Assembly (NCBI RefSeq): GCF_020131355.1
Contig: NZ_JAHLEL010000057.1
Span: 62,001 to 126,000, forward strand
Origin: Pseudonocardia sp. ICBG1293
GTDB lineage: Bacteria; Actinomycetota; Actinomycetes; Mycobacteriales; Pseudonocardiaceae
Length of the DNA stretch: 64,000 bases
Direction: 5' to 3'
Shown here: in pieces, positions 24,683 to 34,085 of the stretch
Numbering within the stretch: the stretch's first letter is position 1
How the letters are laid out: every line of letters begins with the position of its first letter
Made by a program: the position numbers and the translations under genes
The notes under the pieces: model-generated
The model's database searches: none
Seen by the model: the letters and a program-made list of their open reading frames with translations, nothing else
Told to the model about the DNA's origin: nothing

Positions 24683-25318
24683 TCAGACCCCGGCGACCAG
24701 CCCGGCCATCTCGTCGGACAGCCGCACGACCAGGTCCTCCGGCACGTCGTGGCCGGACTGGCGCAGCCAGTTCGCCAGCATCCGGTGCCCACCCTCGGTC
24801 AGCACGGACTCCGGGTGGAACTGCACCCCGGAGATCGGGAGCTCCCGGTGCCGCACGGCCATGATCAGACCGGTCTCGGTGTGCCCGGTGGCCTCCAGCT
24901 CCGACGGCAGCCCGTCGGGGGAGATCGTCAGGGAGTGGTAGCGGGTGGCCGTGAACGGCGACGGCAGCCCGGTGAGCACGCCGGTGTCGTCGTGGAAGAC
25001 CTCGGAGGTCTTGCCGTGCAGCAGCTCGGGCGCCCGTTCCACGACCCCGCCCCAGGCCGTGGCCAGCGCCTGGTGGCCGAGGCAGACACCCAGCAGGGGC
25101 GTGGTCCGCTCCGCGGCACGCCGGATGACCTCGACGCTGCGACCGGCCCGCTCCGGGGTCCCCGGACCGGGGCTGACCAGGACGGCACCGACCTCGTCGA
25201 GCTCGTCGAGCTCGACCTCGTCGTTGCGCCGCACCACCGGTTCGACACCGAGCTGGGCCAGGTACTGGACCAGGTTGTAGACGAAGCTGTCGTAGTTGTC
25301 GACGACGAGTACGCGCAC
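24683..25318 (-). CDS. trpG: glutamine amidotransferase, anthranilate/aminodeoxychorismate synthase component II
   Basis: A 211-residue class I glutamine amidotransferase that supplies ammonia for anthranilate or 4-amino-4-deoxychorismate synthesis. It starts VLVVDNYDSFVYNLVQYL, has SPGPGTP, the nucleophile Cys in GVCLGHQALA and the catalytic HPES near the C-terminus. Length is slightly above the usual 190-200. It lies 20 bp downstream of pknB, the conserved place in actinobacteria, and may share the kinase transcript. Whether the partner is TrpE or PabB cannot be read here. Confidence 0.95.
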   Translation of the reverse strand: MRVLVVDNYDSFVYNLVQYLAQLGVEPVVRRNDEVELDELDEVGAVLVSPGPGTPERAGRSVEVIRRAAERTTPLLGVCLGHQALATAWGGVVERAPELLHGKTSEVFHDDTGVLTGLPSPFTATRYHSLTISPDGLPSELEATGHTETGLIMAVRHRELPISGVQFHPESVLTEGGHRMLANWLRQSGHDVPEDLVVRLSDEMAGLVAGV

Positions 25319-25338
25319 GGTCCCTCCCGGGAGGATCG

Positions 25339-27309
25339 TCAGTTGAAGGGGAACCCGCTGCTGGTCCCGCCGCTGTCCCCGTCGCTGCTGCTGCCACCGG
25401 AGTAGCTGCCGACGGTGAGGGTCACGGTCTGGCCGCTCGAGGCCTCGGACCCGCCGGACGGGCTCTGCTGCAGCACGATGCCGTTCTGCGAGGAGTCCGA
25501 GACGTCGACCTGGCGGATCGACGGGCTCAGCCCCGCCTCCTGCAACGTGCTGATCGCGCTGTCGACCCGCTGGCCGACGACGTTGGGTACCTGGTTCTGG
25601 TTCCCGCGGCTGACCTGGATCGTGATGGTCTGGTCCGGGGCGACGCGGGTCCCGGCCGACGGGTTCGTGCCGACCGCCTGACCGGCGGAGCCGCTGCTGT
25701 CGACCTCGGTCGTGGAGATGGACCGGAAGCCGGCGTTCTGCAGCGTCGCCCGGGCGGCGTCGGCCGACTGGCCCGCCACGTCGGGTACCGCGACCGTCTG
25801 CTGCTCGCGACCCACCACCAGCGAGACCGCGGTGTTGCCCGAGACCTGCTGGCCCGGACCGGGGTCGGAGGTGATGACCTTGCCGACCTGGCCGGAGTCG
25901 CTGGTGTCGCGCTCGGTACGCCCGCCGACCTGCAGACCGGCCTCGCGGAGCTTGGCCTCGGCCTCCTCCGGGGACAGCCCCTCGACGCTCGGCACCGTGA
26001 CCTGCGCGGGCCCGCTGCCGACGTAGACCGTCACCCGGCTGTTCTCGGCGACCTGGTTACCGCCACCGGGGTCGGTCCGGACGACCTTCCCGACCTGGGC
26101 GACGTCGGACGGCTGGTCCTGCTGGGAGAACAACAGACCGGCCTGGGTGATCGTCTGACGGGCCTGGTCCGGGGACTGGCCGAGCACGTCGGGCACCGAG
26201 ACCTGATCGGGGCCCGAGGAGGAGAAGAGCTGGAAGCCGACGAAGCCCAGCAGGCCGATCACGGCGAGCGCGGCGATCCACAGGAGGGCCTTGCGCCCGC
26301 CCCCGCGCCGCTCGTCGTCGGCGTAGTCCGGGTGGTGCGGCGGCATCGTGTGCCGGCCGGTGGGCGGCCCGCCCGCATCGAGCCGGCGCGTCGCCGTGGC
26401 CTGGGTCGCGCCGTCGTGGGCCATCATGTGCGTGCGCTCGTGCTCGCTCATGACCAGCGGCGCGTGCACCGGTTCGCCGTTGCGCACACGGACCAGGTCG
26501 GCGCGCATCTCGGCGGCCGACTGGTAGCGGTTGGCCGGGTTCTTGCTGAGCGCCTTGAGGACCACGGCGTCCAGCGCCGGGGGTACCGACGGGTTCAGCT
26601 CGGACGGGGCCCGGGGGTCCTCCCGCACGTGCTGGTAGGCGACGGCGACCGGGGTGTCCCCGGTGAACGGGGGCTCGCCGGTCAGCAGCTCGAACAGCAC
26701 GCAGCCCGCGGCGTAGACGTCCGACCGGGCGTCCACGGCCTCGCCGCGGGCCTGCTCCGGGGACAGGTACTGCGCCGTGCCGATGACGGCGGCGGTCTGG
26801 GTGACGTTCTGACCCTCGCCCAGCGCTCGGGCGATGCCGAAGTCCATGACCTTGACCGCGCCGACGCCGTTGATCATCACGTTCGCGGGCTTCACGTCGC
26901 GGTGGATGATGTTGTGCCGGTGCGAGAAGTCGAGCGCGGCACAGACGTCGGCCATCACCTCGACGACCCGCTGCTGGGTCATCGGACCGGTCGTCTTGAC
27001 GATCTCACGCAGCGTCTGCCCGTCGACGAACTCCATGACGATGTAGGGCAGCGGGCCGAACTCGGACTCGACCTCACCCGTGTCGTACACCGCGACGATC
27101 GCCGGGTGGTTGAGCGACGCCGAGTTCTGCGCCTCACGGCGGAACCGCAGCTGGAACTGCGGGTCGCGGGCCAGGTCGGCGCGCAGCACCTTGACCGCCA
27201 CGTCCCGACCGAGCCGGGTGTCGAGGCCGCGGTGGACCTCGGACATGCCCCCGTAGCCGAGCGGGTCGCCCAGCTCGTAGCGCTCGGAGAGCAGTCGTGG
27301 TGTCGTCAT
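25339..27309 (-). CDS. pknB: Ser/Thr protein kinase PknB with PASTA repeats
   Basis: A 656-residue transmembrane kinase. The N-terminal kinase domain (about 1-275) has the Gly-rich loop GYGGMSEV, Lys40, HRDVKPANVM, DFGIARA and the activation loop NVTQTAAVIGTAQYLSPEQ with the two regulatory threonines. One membrane helix (KALLWIAALAVIGLLGFVGF) near residue 340 follows a linker. Four PASTA domains form the extracellular part (VPDVLGQSPDQAR, VPSVEGLSPEEAE, VPDVAGQSADAAR, VPNVVGQRVDSA), which bind muropeptides or lipid II. It ends in a Ser/Gly-rich tail. It regulates cell growth and division. The start overlaps the pknA stop (ATGA). Confidence 0.98.
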   Translation of the reverse strand: MTTPRLLSERYELGDPLGYGGMSEVHRGLDTRLGRDVAVKVLRADLARDPQFQLRFRREAQNSASLNHPAIVAVYDTGEVESEFGPLPYIVMEFVDGQTLREIVKTTGPMTQQRVVEVMADVCAALDFSHRHNIIHRDVKPANVMINGVGAVKVMDFGIARALGEGQNVTQTAAVIGTAQYLSPEQARGEAVDARSDVYAAGCVLFELLTGEPPFTGDTPVAVAYQHVREDPRAPSELNPSVPPALDAVVLKALSKNPANRYQSAAEMRADLVRVRNGEPVHAPLVMSEHERTHMMAHDGATQATATRRLDAGGPPTGRHTMPPHHPDYADDERRGGGRKALLWIAALAVIGLLGFVGFQLFSSSGPDQVSVPDVLGQSPDQARQTITQAGLLFSQQDQPSDVAQVGKVVRTDPGGGNQVAENSRVTVYVGSGPAQVTVPSVEGLSPEEAEAKLREAGLQVGGRTERDTSDSGQVGKVITSDPGPGQQVSGNTAVSLVVGREQQTVAVPDVAGQSADAARATLQNAGFRSISTTEVDSSGSAGQAVGTNPSAGTRVAPDQTITIQVSRGNQNQVPNVVGQRVDSAISTLQEAGLSPSIRQVDVSDSSQNGIVLQQSPSGGSEASSGQTVTLTVGSYSGGSSSDGDSGGTSSGFPFN

Positions 27310-29042
27310 CGGTTCAGATTCCCGTACTCATCGAGTCCGTCGGGGGCGTGCTCATCATGCCGGTCGGCGCCCGCTGCCGGTCCCGTACGGGCGACATGTG
27401 CGCCGGAGCGACCGTTCGGTGGGATCACCGGGACATCACCGGGCACCTCCGGTCGATCTTGAGTTCGGGGGACGGCGAACGGCTCCGCCGGCACCGCCGG
27501 TCCCGTGGGTCCGGCGGCGATCGTCACGGTACCGGGCGCGACGCCCAGGGAACCGGGCCGGATGTCGTCGGGCGAGGTGTCCCTCAAGATCATCACCGCT
27601 AGCAGGACGGCGGCGAGGGTGAGGATCACGAACAGCACCGCGAGCCACGCCTTCGCCCGTCCGGAGCGCTTCGGGCCCAGGTCGAGCGGGCCGGACGGGT
27701 GCTGCTCGGGCATCCGGTCCGCGGAGGCGTTGCGGCGCAACGGCGGACGTGCCGGCGCCGAGCGCTGCTGCCCCGGGGCGCCGGGACCGACGGGCGGCAC
27801 ACCCGGGCGCCGGCCGCCCGGCAGACCGCCGCTGTGCGGCCCGGTGGGCGGCGGTCGCAGGGGGGCGCCGTAGGGCGGCGAGCCCGGGGGCACCGGGACC
27901 GGCCCGGACCAGGACGGGGTGCCTCCCGGGGTACGGGGGCCCTGCACCCGGCCGGGCGCGACGCCGGGCGGCGGACCGGTGGGCGGGCGGGACCCGGCCT
28001 GGTCCGGCCCGGTGCGACGGGCGCCGTCCGGACCGGGCTCTGCGGTGCGCGGGCCTCGGTCGGCGGTGGCGGGACCCCCGGTGGACGGACCGTCGGCGGT
28101 CCCCGGGCCGGTCTCGTGCGGGGCCTGCCGCGCACCGGTGCCGTCGTCGCCGCGGAAGCCGGGTGCGTACCCGCCGGGGGCGGGGATCCCGGGCGGCGGC
28201 GGACGGTGCCCGCGCCGCACCGCGGCGACGGCGTCGGCGAATTCGGCGCCGTCGGTGTAGCGCTGCTCCGGGTCCTTGACCAGCACCGAGGACACCAGCT
28301 CGCGCACCCGCTCGGGGATCTCGTCGGGCAGCGGCGGCGGGTCGTCGCGGACCTGCATCATCGCCACCGCGACGGCGCTCTCGGCGCGGAACGGCCGGAC
28401 CCCGGCCAGGCACTCGTAGCCGACGATGCCCAGCGAGTACACGTCGCCGGACGGCCCGGCCTCCTCGCCGGAGGCCTGCTCGGGCGCGATGTAGTGGGCG
28501 GTGCCCATGACCATCCCGGAGCGGGTCACCGGGACGGCGTCGGCGGCCTTGGCGATGCCGAAGTCGGTCAGCTTCACCACGCCGTCGGTGCGGAGCAGGA
28601 TGTTGCCGGGCTTGACGTCGCGGTGGACGAACCCGCGCTCGTGGGCGGCGAACAGCGCCCGGCCGGCCTGTTCGAGGATGTCGAGCGCCTCGTCGACCGG
28701 GATCGGGCCGCGACCGATCCGCGACGACAGCGGCTCACCCCGGACCAGCTCCATCACCAGGTAGGCGGTGCGCCCGCCGCCGGTGGGGCTGTCGTCCTCG
28801 CCGTAGTCGTGCACGGCGGCGATGCCGGCGTGGTCGAGCGAGGCGACGGTGCGGGCCTCGATGCGGAACCGGTGCAGGAACTCCGGGTCGTCGGACAGGT
28901 CGGCCTCGAGGACCTTCACCGCCACGCTGCGCCCGAGCCGGGTGTCGGAGGCCTCCCAGACCTCGCCCATCCCGCCGACCGCGATCCGCCGGTCCAGCTG
29001 GTAGCGCTCGGAGATCAGCTGCCCGGCCGACAGGGCGCTCAC
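27306..29042 (-). CDS. pknA: Ser/Thr protein kinase PknA
   Basis: A 578-residue kinase. The kinase domain (about 10-275) has AVGGMGEVW, Lys43, HRDVKPGNILL, DFGIAKA and MGTAHYIAPEQAS. A long Pro/Gly-rich linker of about 180 residues follows, then a membrane helix (AWLAVLFVILTLAAVLLAVMIL) and an extracytoplasmic tail of about 90 residues without PASTA domains. It is longer than the mycobacterial protein (about 430), mostly through the linker. With PknB it controls elongation and septation. It lies 40 bp downstream of pbpA and overlaps pknB by 4 bp. Confidence 0.97.
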   Translation of the reverse strand: MSALSAGQLISERYQLDRRIAVGGMGEVWEASDTRLGRSVAVKVLEADLSDDPEFLHRFRIEARTVASLDHAGIAAVHDYGEDDSPTGGGRTAYLVMELVRGEPLSSRIGRGPIPVDEALDILEQAGRALFAAHERGFVHRDVKPGNILLRTDGVVKLTDFGIAKAADAVPVTRSGMVMGTAHYIAPEQASGEEAGPSGDVYSLGIVGYECLAGVRPFRAESAVAVAMMQVRDDPPPLPDEIPERVRELVSSVLVKDPEQRYTDGAEFADAVAAVRRGHRPPPPGIPAPGGYAPGFRGDDGTGARQAPHETGPGTADGPSTGGPATADRGPRTAEPGPDGARRTGPDQAGSRPPTGPPPGVAPGRVQGPRTPGGTPSWSGPVPVPPGSPPYGAPLRPPPTGPHSGGLPGGRRPGVPPVGPGAPGQQRSAPARPPLRRNASADRMPEQHPSGPLDLGPKRSGRAKAWLAVLFVILTLAAVLLAVMILRDTSPDDIRPGSLGVAPGTVTIAAGPTGPAVPAEPFAVPRTQDRPEVPGDVPVIPPNGRSGAHVARTGPAAGADRHDEHAPDGLDEYGNLNR

Positions 29043-29082
29043 GGGGCCGCCGGGGACCTGCGCCGGGCCGGGTCCCGCGGGC

Positions 29083-30552
29083 TCACTGGGCGTCCCGCAG
29101 CGCCTCGGCGATCACGGCGCGCCCGATCGGGGCCGCGACCGAGCCGCCGGTGGCCTCCAGCGCCCGGTCGCCGCCGTTCTCGACGAGCACCGCCACCGCG
29201 ACCTGGGGGTTCTGGGCCGGCGCGAACGCCACGTACCAGGCGTGCGGCGGGGTGTTCTTCGGGTCGGTGCCGTGCTCCGCGGTACCGGTCTTCGACGCGA
29301 TCTGGACACCGGTGATCTTGCCGCCGCCCGAGGTCCGGTCCTCCGAGCCGACCATCAGGTCGGTCATCGTGCGGGCCACGTCGGCGGGCATCGACCGGGA
29401 CAGCCGCTCCGGGTCGGTGGTGGAGACGACGTCGAGCGTCTGGCTCTGGATCTCCTTGACCAGGTGCGGGGCCATCGTCTGGCCGCCGTTGGCGATCGAG
29501 GCGCCGATCATCGCCAGCTGCATCGGGGTGAGCCGCACGTCGCGCTGCCCGATCGCGGACTGCTGGGTCGAGGGGGTGTCGGACATCGGCCCGACCTGCG
29601 ACGCGGTCACGGGCATCGGGATCTGCAGGTCGGTGCGGCCGATGCCGAACGCCTCGGCCTGCGCGCGCAGCTTGTCCGGGCCGAGCTCCCCGCCGAGCTG
29701 GGCGAACGCGGTGTTGCACGAGCGGGCGAGGGCCTCGCGCAGCGACGCCGTCGCGCCGCCGCCGCAGGCCGAGCCGTTGTAGTTCTCGAGCGTGGTCGTG
29801 GAGTCGGCCAGCTGGATGTTGCGGGCCGCGGTGAGCTGGCTGTCCGGGGTGTAGCCGTTCTGCAGCGCGGCCGCGGTGGTGACGAGCTTGAACGTCGAGC
29901 CGGGCGGCTCGATCTCGTTGACGGCCCGGTTGGTCAGCGGCTCGCCGTCGTCGGCGCCGTAGCGCTGCCAGGCCCGCTGCTGCTCGGCGGGATCCGGCGA
30001 GGCCAGCGCGTTCGGGTCGAACGACGGTGTCGAGGCCATCGCGAGGACCTCACCGGTCTGCGGGACCAGCGCGACGACGGCCCCGGTGTACCCGCGGGAG
30101 GCCAGGCCGTCGTAGGCGGTGCGCTGCACCTCGGGGTCGATCGTGGTCACCACGTTGCCGCCCGCCGGGTCCCGCCCGGTGATCAGGTCCGACAGCCGGC
30201 GCACGAACAGCTGGTCGTCGGTGCCGTTGAGCACCTCGTCGGTGGACCGCTCGAGCGCGGTCTTGCCGTAGACGGTCGACAGGAAGCCCGTGACCGGCGC
30301 GAACATCTCGCCCTGCGGGTACTGGCGGGCGAAGCGCAGCCTGCCGTCGCTCTCGACGCTCTGCGCGAGGACCTGCCCGCCGGCCACGATCTGACCCCGC
30401 TGGCGGGAGTACTCGTCGATCTGCGAGCGCTGGTTGCGCGAGTCGTCCCGGTACTGCCCCGCCATCACCACCTGCACGTAGGTGATGTTGCCGAGCAGGA
30501 CGACGATCATCACCATCACGGCCAGGGCCACGCGGCGGACCGGGCGGTTCAC
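29083..30552 (-). CDS. pbpA: penicillin-binding protein PbpA (peptidoglycan transpeptidase)
   Basis: A 489-residue class B transpeptidase. An N-terminal membrane anchor (VALAVMVMIVVLLGNITYVQVV) precedes an extracellular domain. The active-site motifs are SxxK in PPGSTFKLVTT, SCN in ARSCNTAFAQL and KTG in ASKTGTAEHG. It cross-links peptidoglycan with the glycosyltransferase RodA. The ATG overlaps the rodA stop by 4 bp. Known as a PknB-linked protein in mycobacteria; the length matches. Confidence 0.97.
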   Translation of the reverse strand: MNRPVRRVALAVMVMIVVLLGNITYVQVVMAGQYRDDSRNQRSQIDEYSRQRGQIVAGGQVLAQSVESDGRLRFARQYPQGEMFAPVTGFLSTVYGKTALERSTDEVLNGTDDQLFVRRLSDLITGRDPAGGNVVTTIDPEVQRTAYDGLASRGYTGAVVALVPQTGEVLAMASTPSFDPNALASPDPAEQQRAWQRYGADDGEPLTNRAVNEIEPPGSTFKLVTTAAALQNGYTPDSQLTAARNIQLADSTTTLENYNGSACGGGATASLREALARSCNTAFAQLGGELGPDKLRAQAEAFGIGRTDLQIPMPVTASQVGPMSDTPSTQQSAIGQRDVRLTPMQLAMIGASIANGGQTMAPHLVKEIQSQTLDVVSTTDPERLSRSMPADVARTMTDLMVGSEDRTSGGGKITGVQIASKTGTAEHGTDPKNTPPHAWYVAFAPAQNPQVAVAVLVENGGDRALEATGGSVAAPIGRAVIAEALRDAQ

Positions 30553-32036
30553 GTCTCGCTCCTCTGGGCGGCGGTGTCGGCGCGGTTGTCGTCACGGGTG
30601 TCCGAACGGCCCGCCCCGGGGCGCTGGACCAGCTCGGTGCTGGCCTCGGCGATCGGCGCCCTCGGCTTCGCCGGCCGCACGGGCAGCGGGGCCCTGGCGA
30701 CGTGCGAGATCCGCAGCAGGATGGCGACCAGCACGTAGTTGGCCAGCAGCGAGGACCCGCCGTAGGACAGGAACGGCAGCGTCAGGCCGGTCAGCGGGAT
30801 CAGCTTCGTCACGCCGCCGATGACGACGAAGATCTGCAGCGCCACCGAGAACGACAGCCCGGTCGCCAGCAGCTTGCCGTAGGAGTCGCGCACGGCCAGC
30901 GCCGAGCGCAGTCCGCGGGTGATGAGCACCAGGTAGACCAGCAGGATCGCGGCCAGCCCGATCAGCCCGAGCTCCTCGCCGAGGGAGGAGAAGATGAAGT
31001 CGGACTCGGCGAAGGGCACGATGTCCGGCCGTCCGGCACCCAGCCCGGTCCCGCCGACCCCACCGGTGCCGAGCCCGAACAGTGCCTGCGCGAGCTGGTA
31101 GCCACCGCCGCTGAAGTCGGCGAACGGGTCCAGCCAGATCCGCACCCGGGTCTGGACGTGGTCGAACAGGTTGTAGGCGACGACGGCACCGCCGGAGAAC
31201 GCCAGCAGCCCGATCACCATCCACGACACGCGTTCGGTCGCGGTGTAGAGCAGCACCAGGACCAGGCCGAAGATCAGCAGCGAGCTGCCGAGGTCGCGCT
31301 GGAACACGAGCACGCCGACCGACAGCCCCCAGGCGACGAGCAGCGGGGCCAGGTCGCGGGCGCGGGGCAGCTCCATGGACAGGAAGCGGCGTCCCGCGGT
31401 GGAGAGCAGGTTGCGCTTCTGGACCAGGTAGGCCGCGAAGAAGATGATCAGCAGGATCTTGGAGAACTCGCCGGGCTGGATGCCGGGACCACCCGGGATG
31501 CGGATCCACAGCTTGGCGCCGTTGACCTCGGAGATCGACGACGGCAGGAACGCCGGTAGCGCCAGGAAGACCAGGCCGACGAAGCCGGCGGTGTAGCCGT
31601 ACCGGGCGAGCGTGCGGTGGTCGCGGACGAAGAACAGCACCAGCGCGAACAGCACCAGGCCGGCGACGGTCCAGGTGACCTGGGCACCGATCAGCCCGCT
31701 GGGCACCGGGCTCCCGGTGGCCTCCGCGCGGGCGGCCTTCGCCAGGTCGAGCCGGTGGATCATCACCAGGCCGATGCCGTTCAGCAGTGCGACCGACGGC
31801 AGGATCAGCGGGTCGGCGTAGGGCGCCAGGTAGCGCACCGCCACGTGCGCCCCGGCGAACAGCACGAGGTAGGCCAGCCCCACCCACAGCAGGTCGGTGG
31901 TGAGCGACTGCTCCTGGTTCGCCTCGACCAGCACCAGCGCACCCGTGGTGAGTACGGCGGCCAGCCCCAGCATCAACAGCTCGATGCCGCGGCCGGTGGG
32001 CGTGGTCGGCTCCGCGGCGGAGCTGCCCGTGGCCAT
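30549..32036 (-). CDS. rodA: SEDS-family peptidoglycan glycosyltransferase RodA
   Basis: A 495-residue polytopic membrane protein of the FtsW/RodA/SpoVE (SEDS) family that polymerises lipid II. It has about ten to twelve helices. Landmarks are GGPGIQPGEFSKILLIIFFAAYLV, the catalytic-region VFQRDLGSSLLIFGLVLVLLY and the terminal LPLTGLTLPFLSYGGSSLLANY-type signature. A soluble tail of about 45 residues follows. Start ATG overlaps the pstP stop by one base (TGATG) and its stop overlaps pbpA, so pstP-rodA-pbpA are translationally coupled. Confidence 0.97.
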   Translation of the reverse strand: MATGSSAAEPTTPTGRGIELLMLGLAAVLTTGALVLVEANQEQSLTTDLLWVGLAYLVLFAGAHVAVRYLAPYADPLILPSVALLNGIGLVMIHRLDLAKAARAEATGSPVPSGLIGAQVTWTVAGLVLFALVLFFVRDHRTLARYGYTAGFVGLVFLALPAFLPSSISEVNGAKLWIRIPGGPGIQPGEFSKILLIIFFAAYLVQKRNLLSTAGRRFLSMELPRARDLAPLLVAWGLSVGVLVFQRDLGSSLLIFGLVLVLLYTATERVSWMVIGLLAFSGGAVVAYNLFDHVQTRVRIWLDPFADFSGGGYQLAQALFGLGTGGVGGTGLGAGRPDIVPFAESDFIFSSLGEELGLIGLAAILLVYLVLITRGLRSALAVRDSYGKLLATGLSFSVALQIFVVIGGVTKLIPLTGLTLPFLSYGGSSLLANYVLVAILLRISHVARAPLPVRPAKPRAPIAEASTELVQRPGAGRSDTRDDNRADTAAQRSET

Positions 32037-33376
32037 CAGCCGTCGAGCCGGCAGTTCCGGCCCGGCTCGGGGGTCGCGGTCGGTAGCGGGGTCGTCGTCA
32101 CCGGCGGCGCCCCGGGCACCAGGACGACCGCAGGCGGCTGCGGCGGGTTCAGCGTGGAGCAGAGCGGGAGCATGCGCTCCCGGAGCCGGTCCACGGTCTC
32201 CCGGGCACCCGTCTCGCCCTCGTCGGACACGATGCCGTCGGTGACCTGGCTCCGGACCGCCTGCGGCAGGTCCTCGAGGCCGATGTCGGTGGACTCGGCC
32301 ACCCGCTGCAACGGGATCCCGAGCACGTTGCCGCGCACGCCCTGGTAGATCGCGACCTGGTTCTGGTCGACGGCCACGTAGTACTGCTGCAGCACCAGCG
32401 CACGGGCGACGAACACCCCCGCCACGAGCACCACGAGCACGGCCAGCAGGGCGAGCACCGGGCGCAGGCCGCGCCGGTGACGCGGCTGCTCGGTGGCGGC
32501 GGGCTCCAGGCGCACCGGCTCGGTGCGGGGGAGCGTGGTGGCCGCGGCGCGCTGCGCGGAGGAGTGCGGGGTCCGCTCGTCGTGGCGGTAGTCGCCGTCG
32601 CCCGCACGCGGGTTGCGGCCGGCGGAGCCCCCGATGATCGGGGCGTCGTCGGCGTAGTCGACATCCACCACGTCGGCCACGATGCACGTGATGTTGTCCG
32701 GCCCGCCACCGCGCAGCGCCAGCTCGATCAGGCGGTCGGCGCACTCGCGGGGGTCGGCGTAGTCGGTCAGCGTGTCGTGCAGCGTCTCGTCGCTGACCGG
32801 ACCGGACAGGCCGTCGGAGCACAGCAGGAAGCGGTCGCCTGCGCGGGCCTCGCGGATCGACAGCGACGGGTCGACGTCCTGCCCGGTGATCGCGCGCAGC
32901 AGCAGCGACCGCTGCGGGTGCGTGTGCGCCTCCTCCTCGGTGATCCGGCCCTCGTCGATCAGCGACTGGACGAACGTGTCGTCCTTGGTGATCTGGGCGA
33001 ACTCACCGTCGCGCAGCAGGTAGCAGCGCGAGTCACCGACGTGGACCATGCCCAGGCGCGAGCCCGCGAACAGGATCGCGGTCAGGGTGGTCCCCATGCC
33101 CTCGAGGTCGGGGGCGTCGGCGACGTGACGGGAGATCGCCTCGTTGCCGTCGTGGGTCGCCTCGCGGAGCTCGGCGAGCAGGTCGTCGCCGGGCACGTCG
33201 TCGTCGAGGGGGGCCAGCGCGGAGATCACCAGGGACGAGGCGACCTCGCCCGCGGCGTGTCCGCCCATGCCGTCGGCGAGGGCGAGCAGGCGGGGGCCCG
33301 CATAGACGGCGTCCTGGTTGTTCTGCCGGACCAGTCCGCGGTCACTGCGGGCCGAGTAGCGCAGCACCAGTGTCAC
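32036..33376 (-). CDS. pstP: PP2C-family Ser/Thr phosphatase PstP
   Basis: A 446-residue membrane phosphatase that reverses PknA/PknB phosphorylation. The PP2C domain (about 1-240) has SDRGLVRQNNQDAV, ADGMGGHAAGEVAS, VHVGDSRCYLLRDG, LLCSDGLSGPV and GGPDNITCIV, with the metal-binding aspartates in place. A linker of about 65 residues, one membrane helix (PVLALLAVLVVLVAGVFVA) and a Pro-rich extracellular domain of about 115 residues follow. The gene lies between fhaB and rodA as in mycobacteria. A 134-bp gap separates it from fhaB. Confidence 0.97.
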   Translation of the reverse strand: MTLVLRYSARSDRGLVRQNNQDAVYAGPRLLALADGMGGHAAGEVASSLVISALAPLDDDVPGDDLLAELREATHDGNEAISRHVADAPDLEGMGTTLTAILFAGSRLGMVHVGDSRCYLLRDGEFAQITKDDTFVQSLIDEGRITEEEAHTHPQRSLLLRAITGQDVDPSLSIREARAGDRFLLCSDGLSGPVSDETLHDTLTDYADPRECADRLIELALRGGGPDNITCIVADVVDVDYADDAPIIGGSAGRNPRAGDGDYRHDERTPHSSAQRAAATTLPRTEPVRLEPAATEQPRHRRGLRPVLALLAVLVVLVAGVFVARALVLQQYYVAVDQNQVAIYQGVRGNVLGIPLQRVAESTDIGLEDLPQAVRSQVTDGIVSDEGETGARETVDRLRERMLPLCSTLNPPQPPAVVLVPGAPPVTTTPLPTATPEPGRNCRLDG

Positions 33377-33510
33377 GGGGCGGCTCCGGCTTCGGTCGGG
33401 GCACGTCGGGCGGATCCCGCGCCGCGGGACCGGTCGGACGGCCGCGGCACCGGGGGAGCGGTCGGTCGCGCCGGGCTCACGGTCGGTACCTCATGGTCGG
33501 TCCGTGTCCG

Positions 33511-33975
33511 TCACGATCGCAGCTCGATCACCGTCTTGCCGATGCGGACCGGTGTCCCCAGCGGGACCCGGGTGGGCCCGGTGACCTTATTACGTTCCAG
33601 ATAGGTGCCGTTCGTCGACCCGAGATCCTCGACGTACCAGTCGTCACCCTGCTGCGAGATGCGCGCGTGCCGGGTGGAGGCGTAGTCGTCGTCGAGCTTG
33701 AGGGTCGAGTCGTCGGCGCGGCCGATGAGGATCGGCCGGGAGTCGAGCGTGATGCGGCTTCCGGCCAGCGGACCCTGGGTCACGAGCAGCTGGCGGGCCA
33801 CCTTGCCGCGGCCACCGCCACGGACCCGGGTGGCCCGGCCCCCGCCGGGTGCGGCGGCCCGGAGACCGGACGCCGCGTAGAGGTCGGAGCGGACGACCTG
33901 GAGCGCGAGCAGGACGAACAGCCACAGGAGGGCCAGGAAGCCGCCCCGGGTCAGTTGCAGTACCAGTTCCGGCAC
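33511..33975 (-). CDS. fhaB: FHA-domain protein FhaB (FipA)
   Basis: A 154-residue protein with an N-terminal membrane helix (LTRGGFLALLWLFVLLALQVV), a basic Gly/Arg linker and a C-terminal FHA domain (about 75-154). The domain shows GSRITLDSRPILIGR, STRHARIS and DLGSTNGTYLERN, the phosphothreonine-binding residues. It binds phosphorylated partners of the PknA/PknB pathway in division. Length equals that of the mycobacterial protein. A 110-bp gap separates it from fhaA. Confidence 0.96.
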   Translation of the reverse strand: MPELVLQLTRGGFLALLWLFVLLALQVVRSDLYAASGLRAAAPGGGRATRVRGGGRGKVARQLLVTQGPLAGSRITLDSRPILIGRADDSTLKLDDDYASTRHARISQQGDDWYVEDLGSTNGTYLERNKVTGPTRVPLGTPVRIGKTVIELRS

Positions 33976-34085
33976 GTCGTCCGTTCGCCCTTCTCGTGTT
34001 TCCGCACGCTCCGCCCGCCCGGTGGATCACCGGGCGGGCGGGGACGCACCGCTGTCGCTGCGCGGGATTCCGCTCCGCGGGTGGC

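Noticed and set aside
24486..25397. 303-residue minus-strand frame in the place of DUF881
   Set aside because: It overlaps trpG in a different frame and has no DUF881 features.
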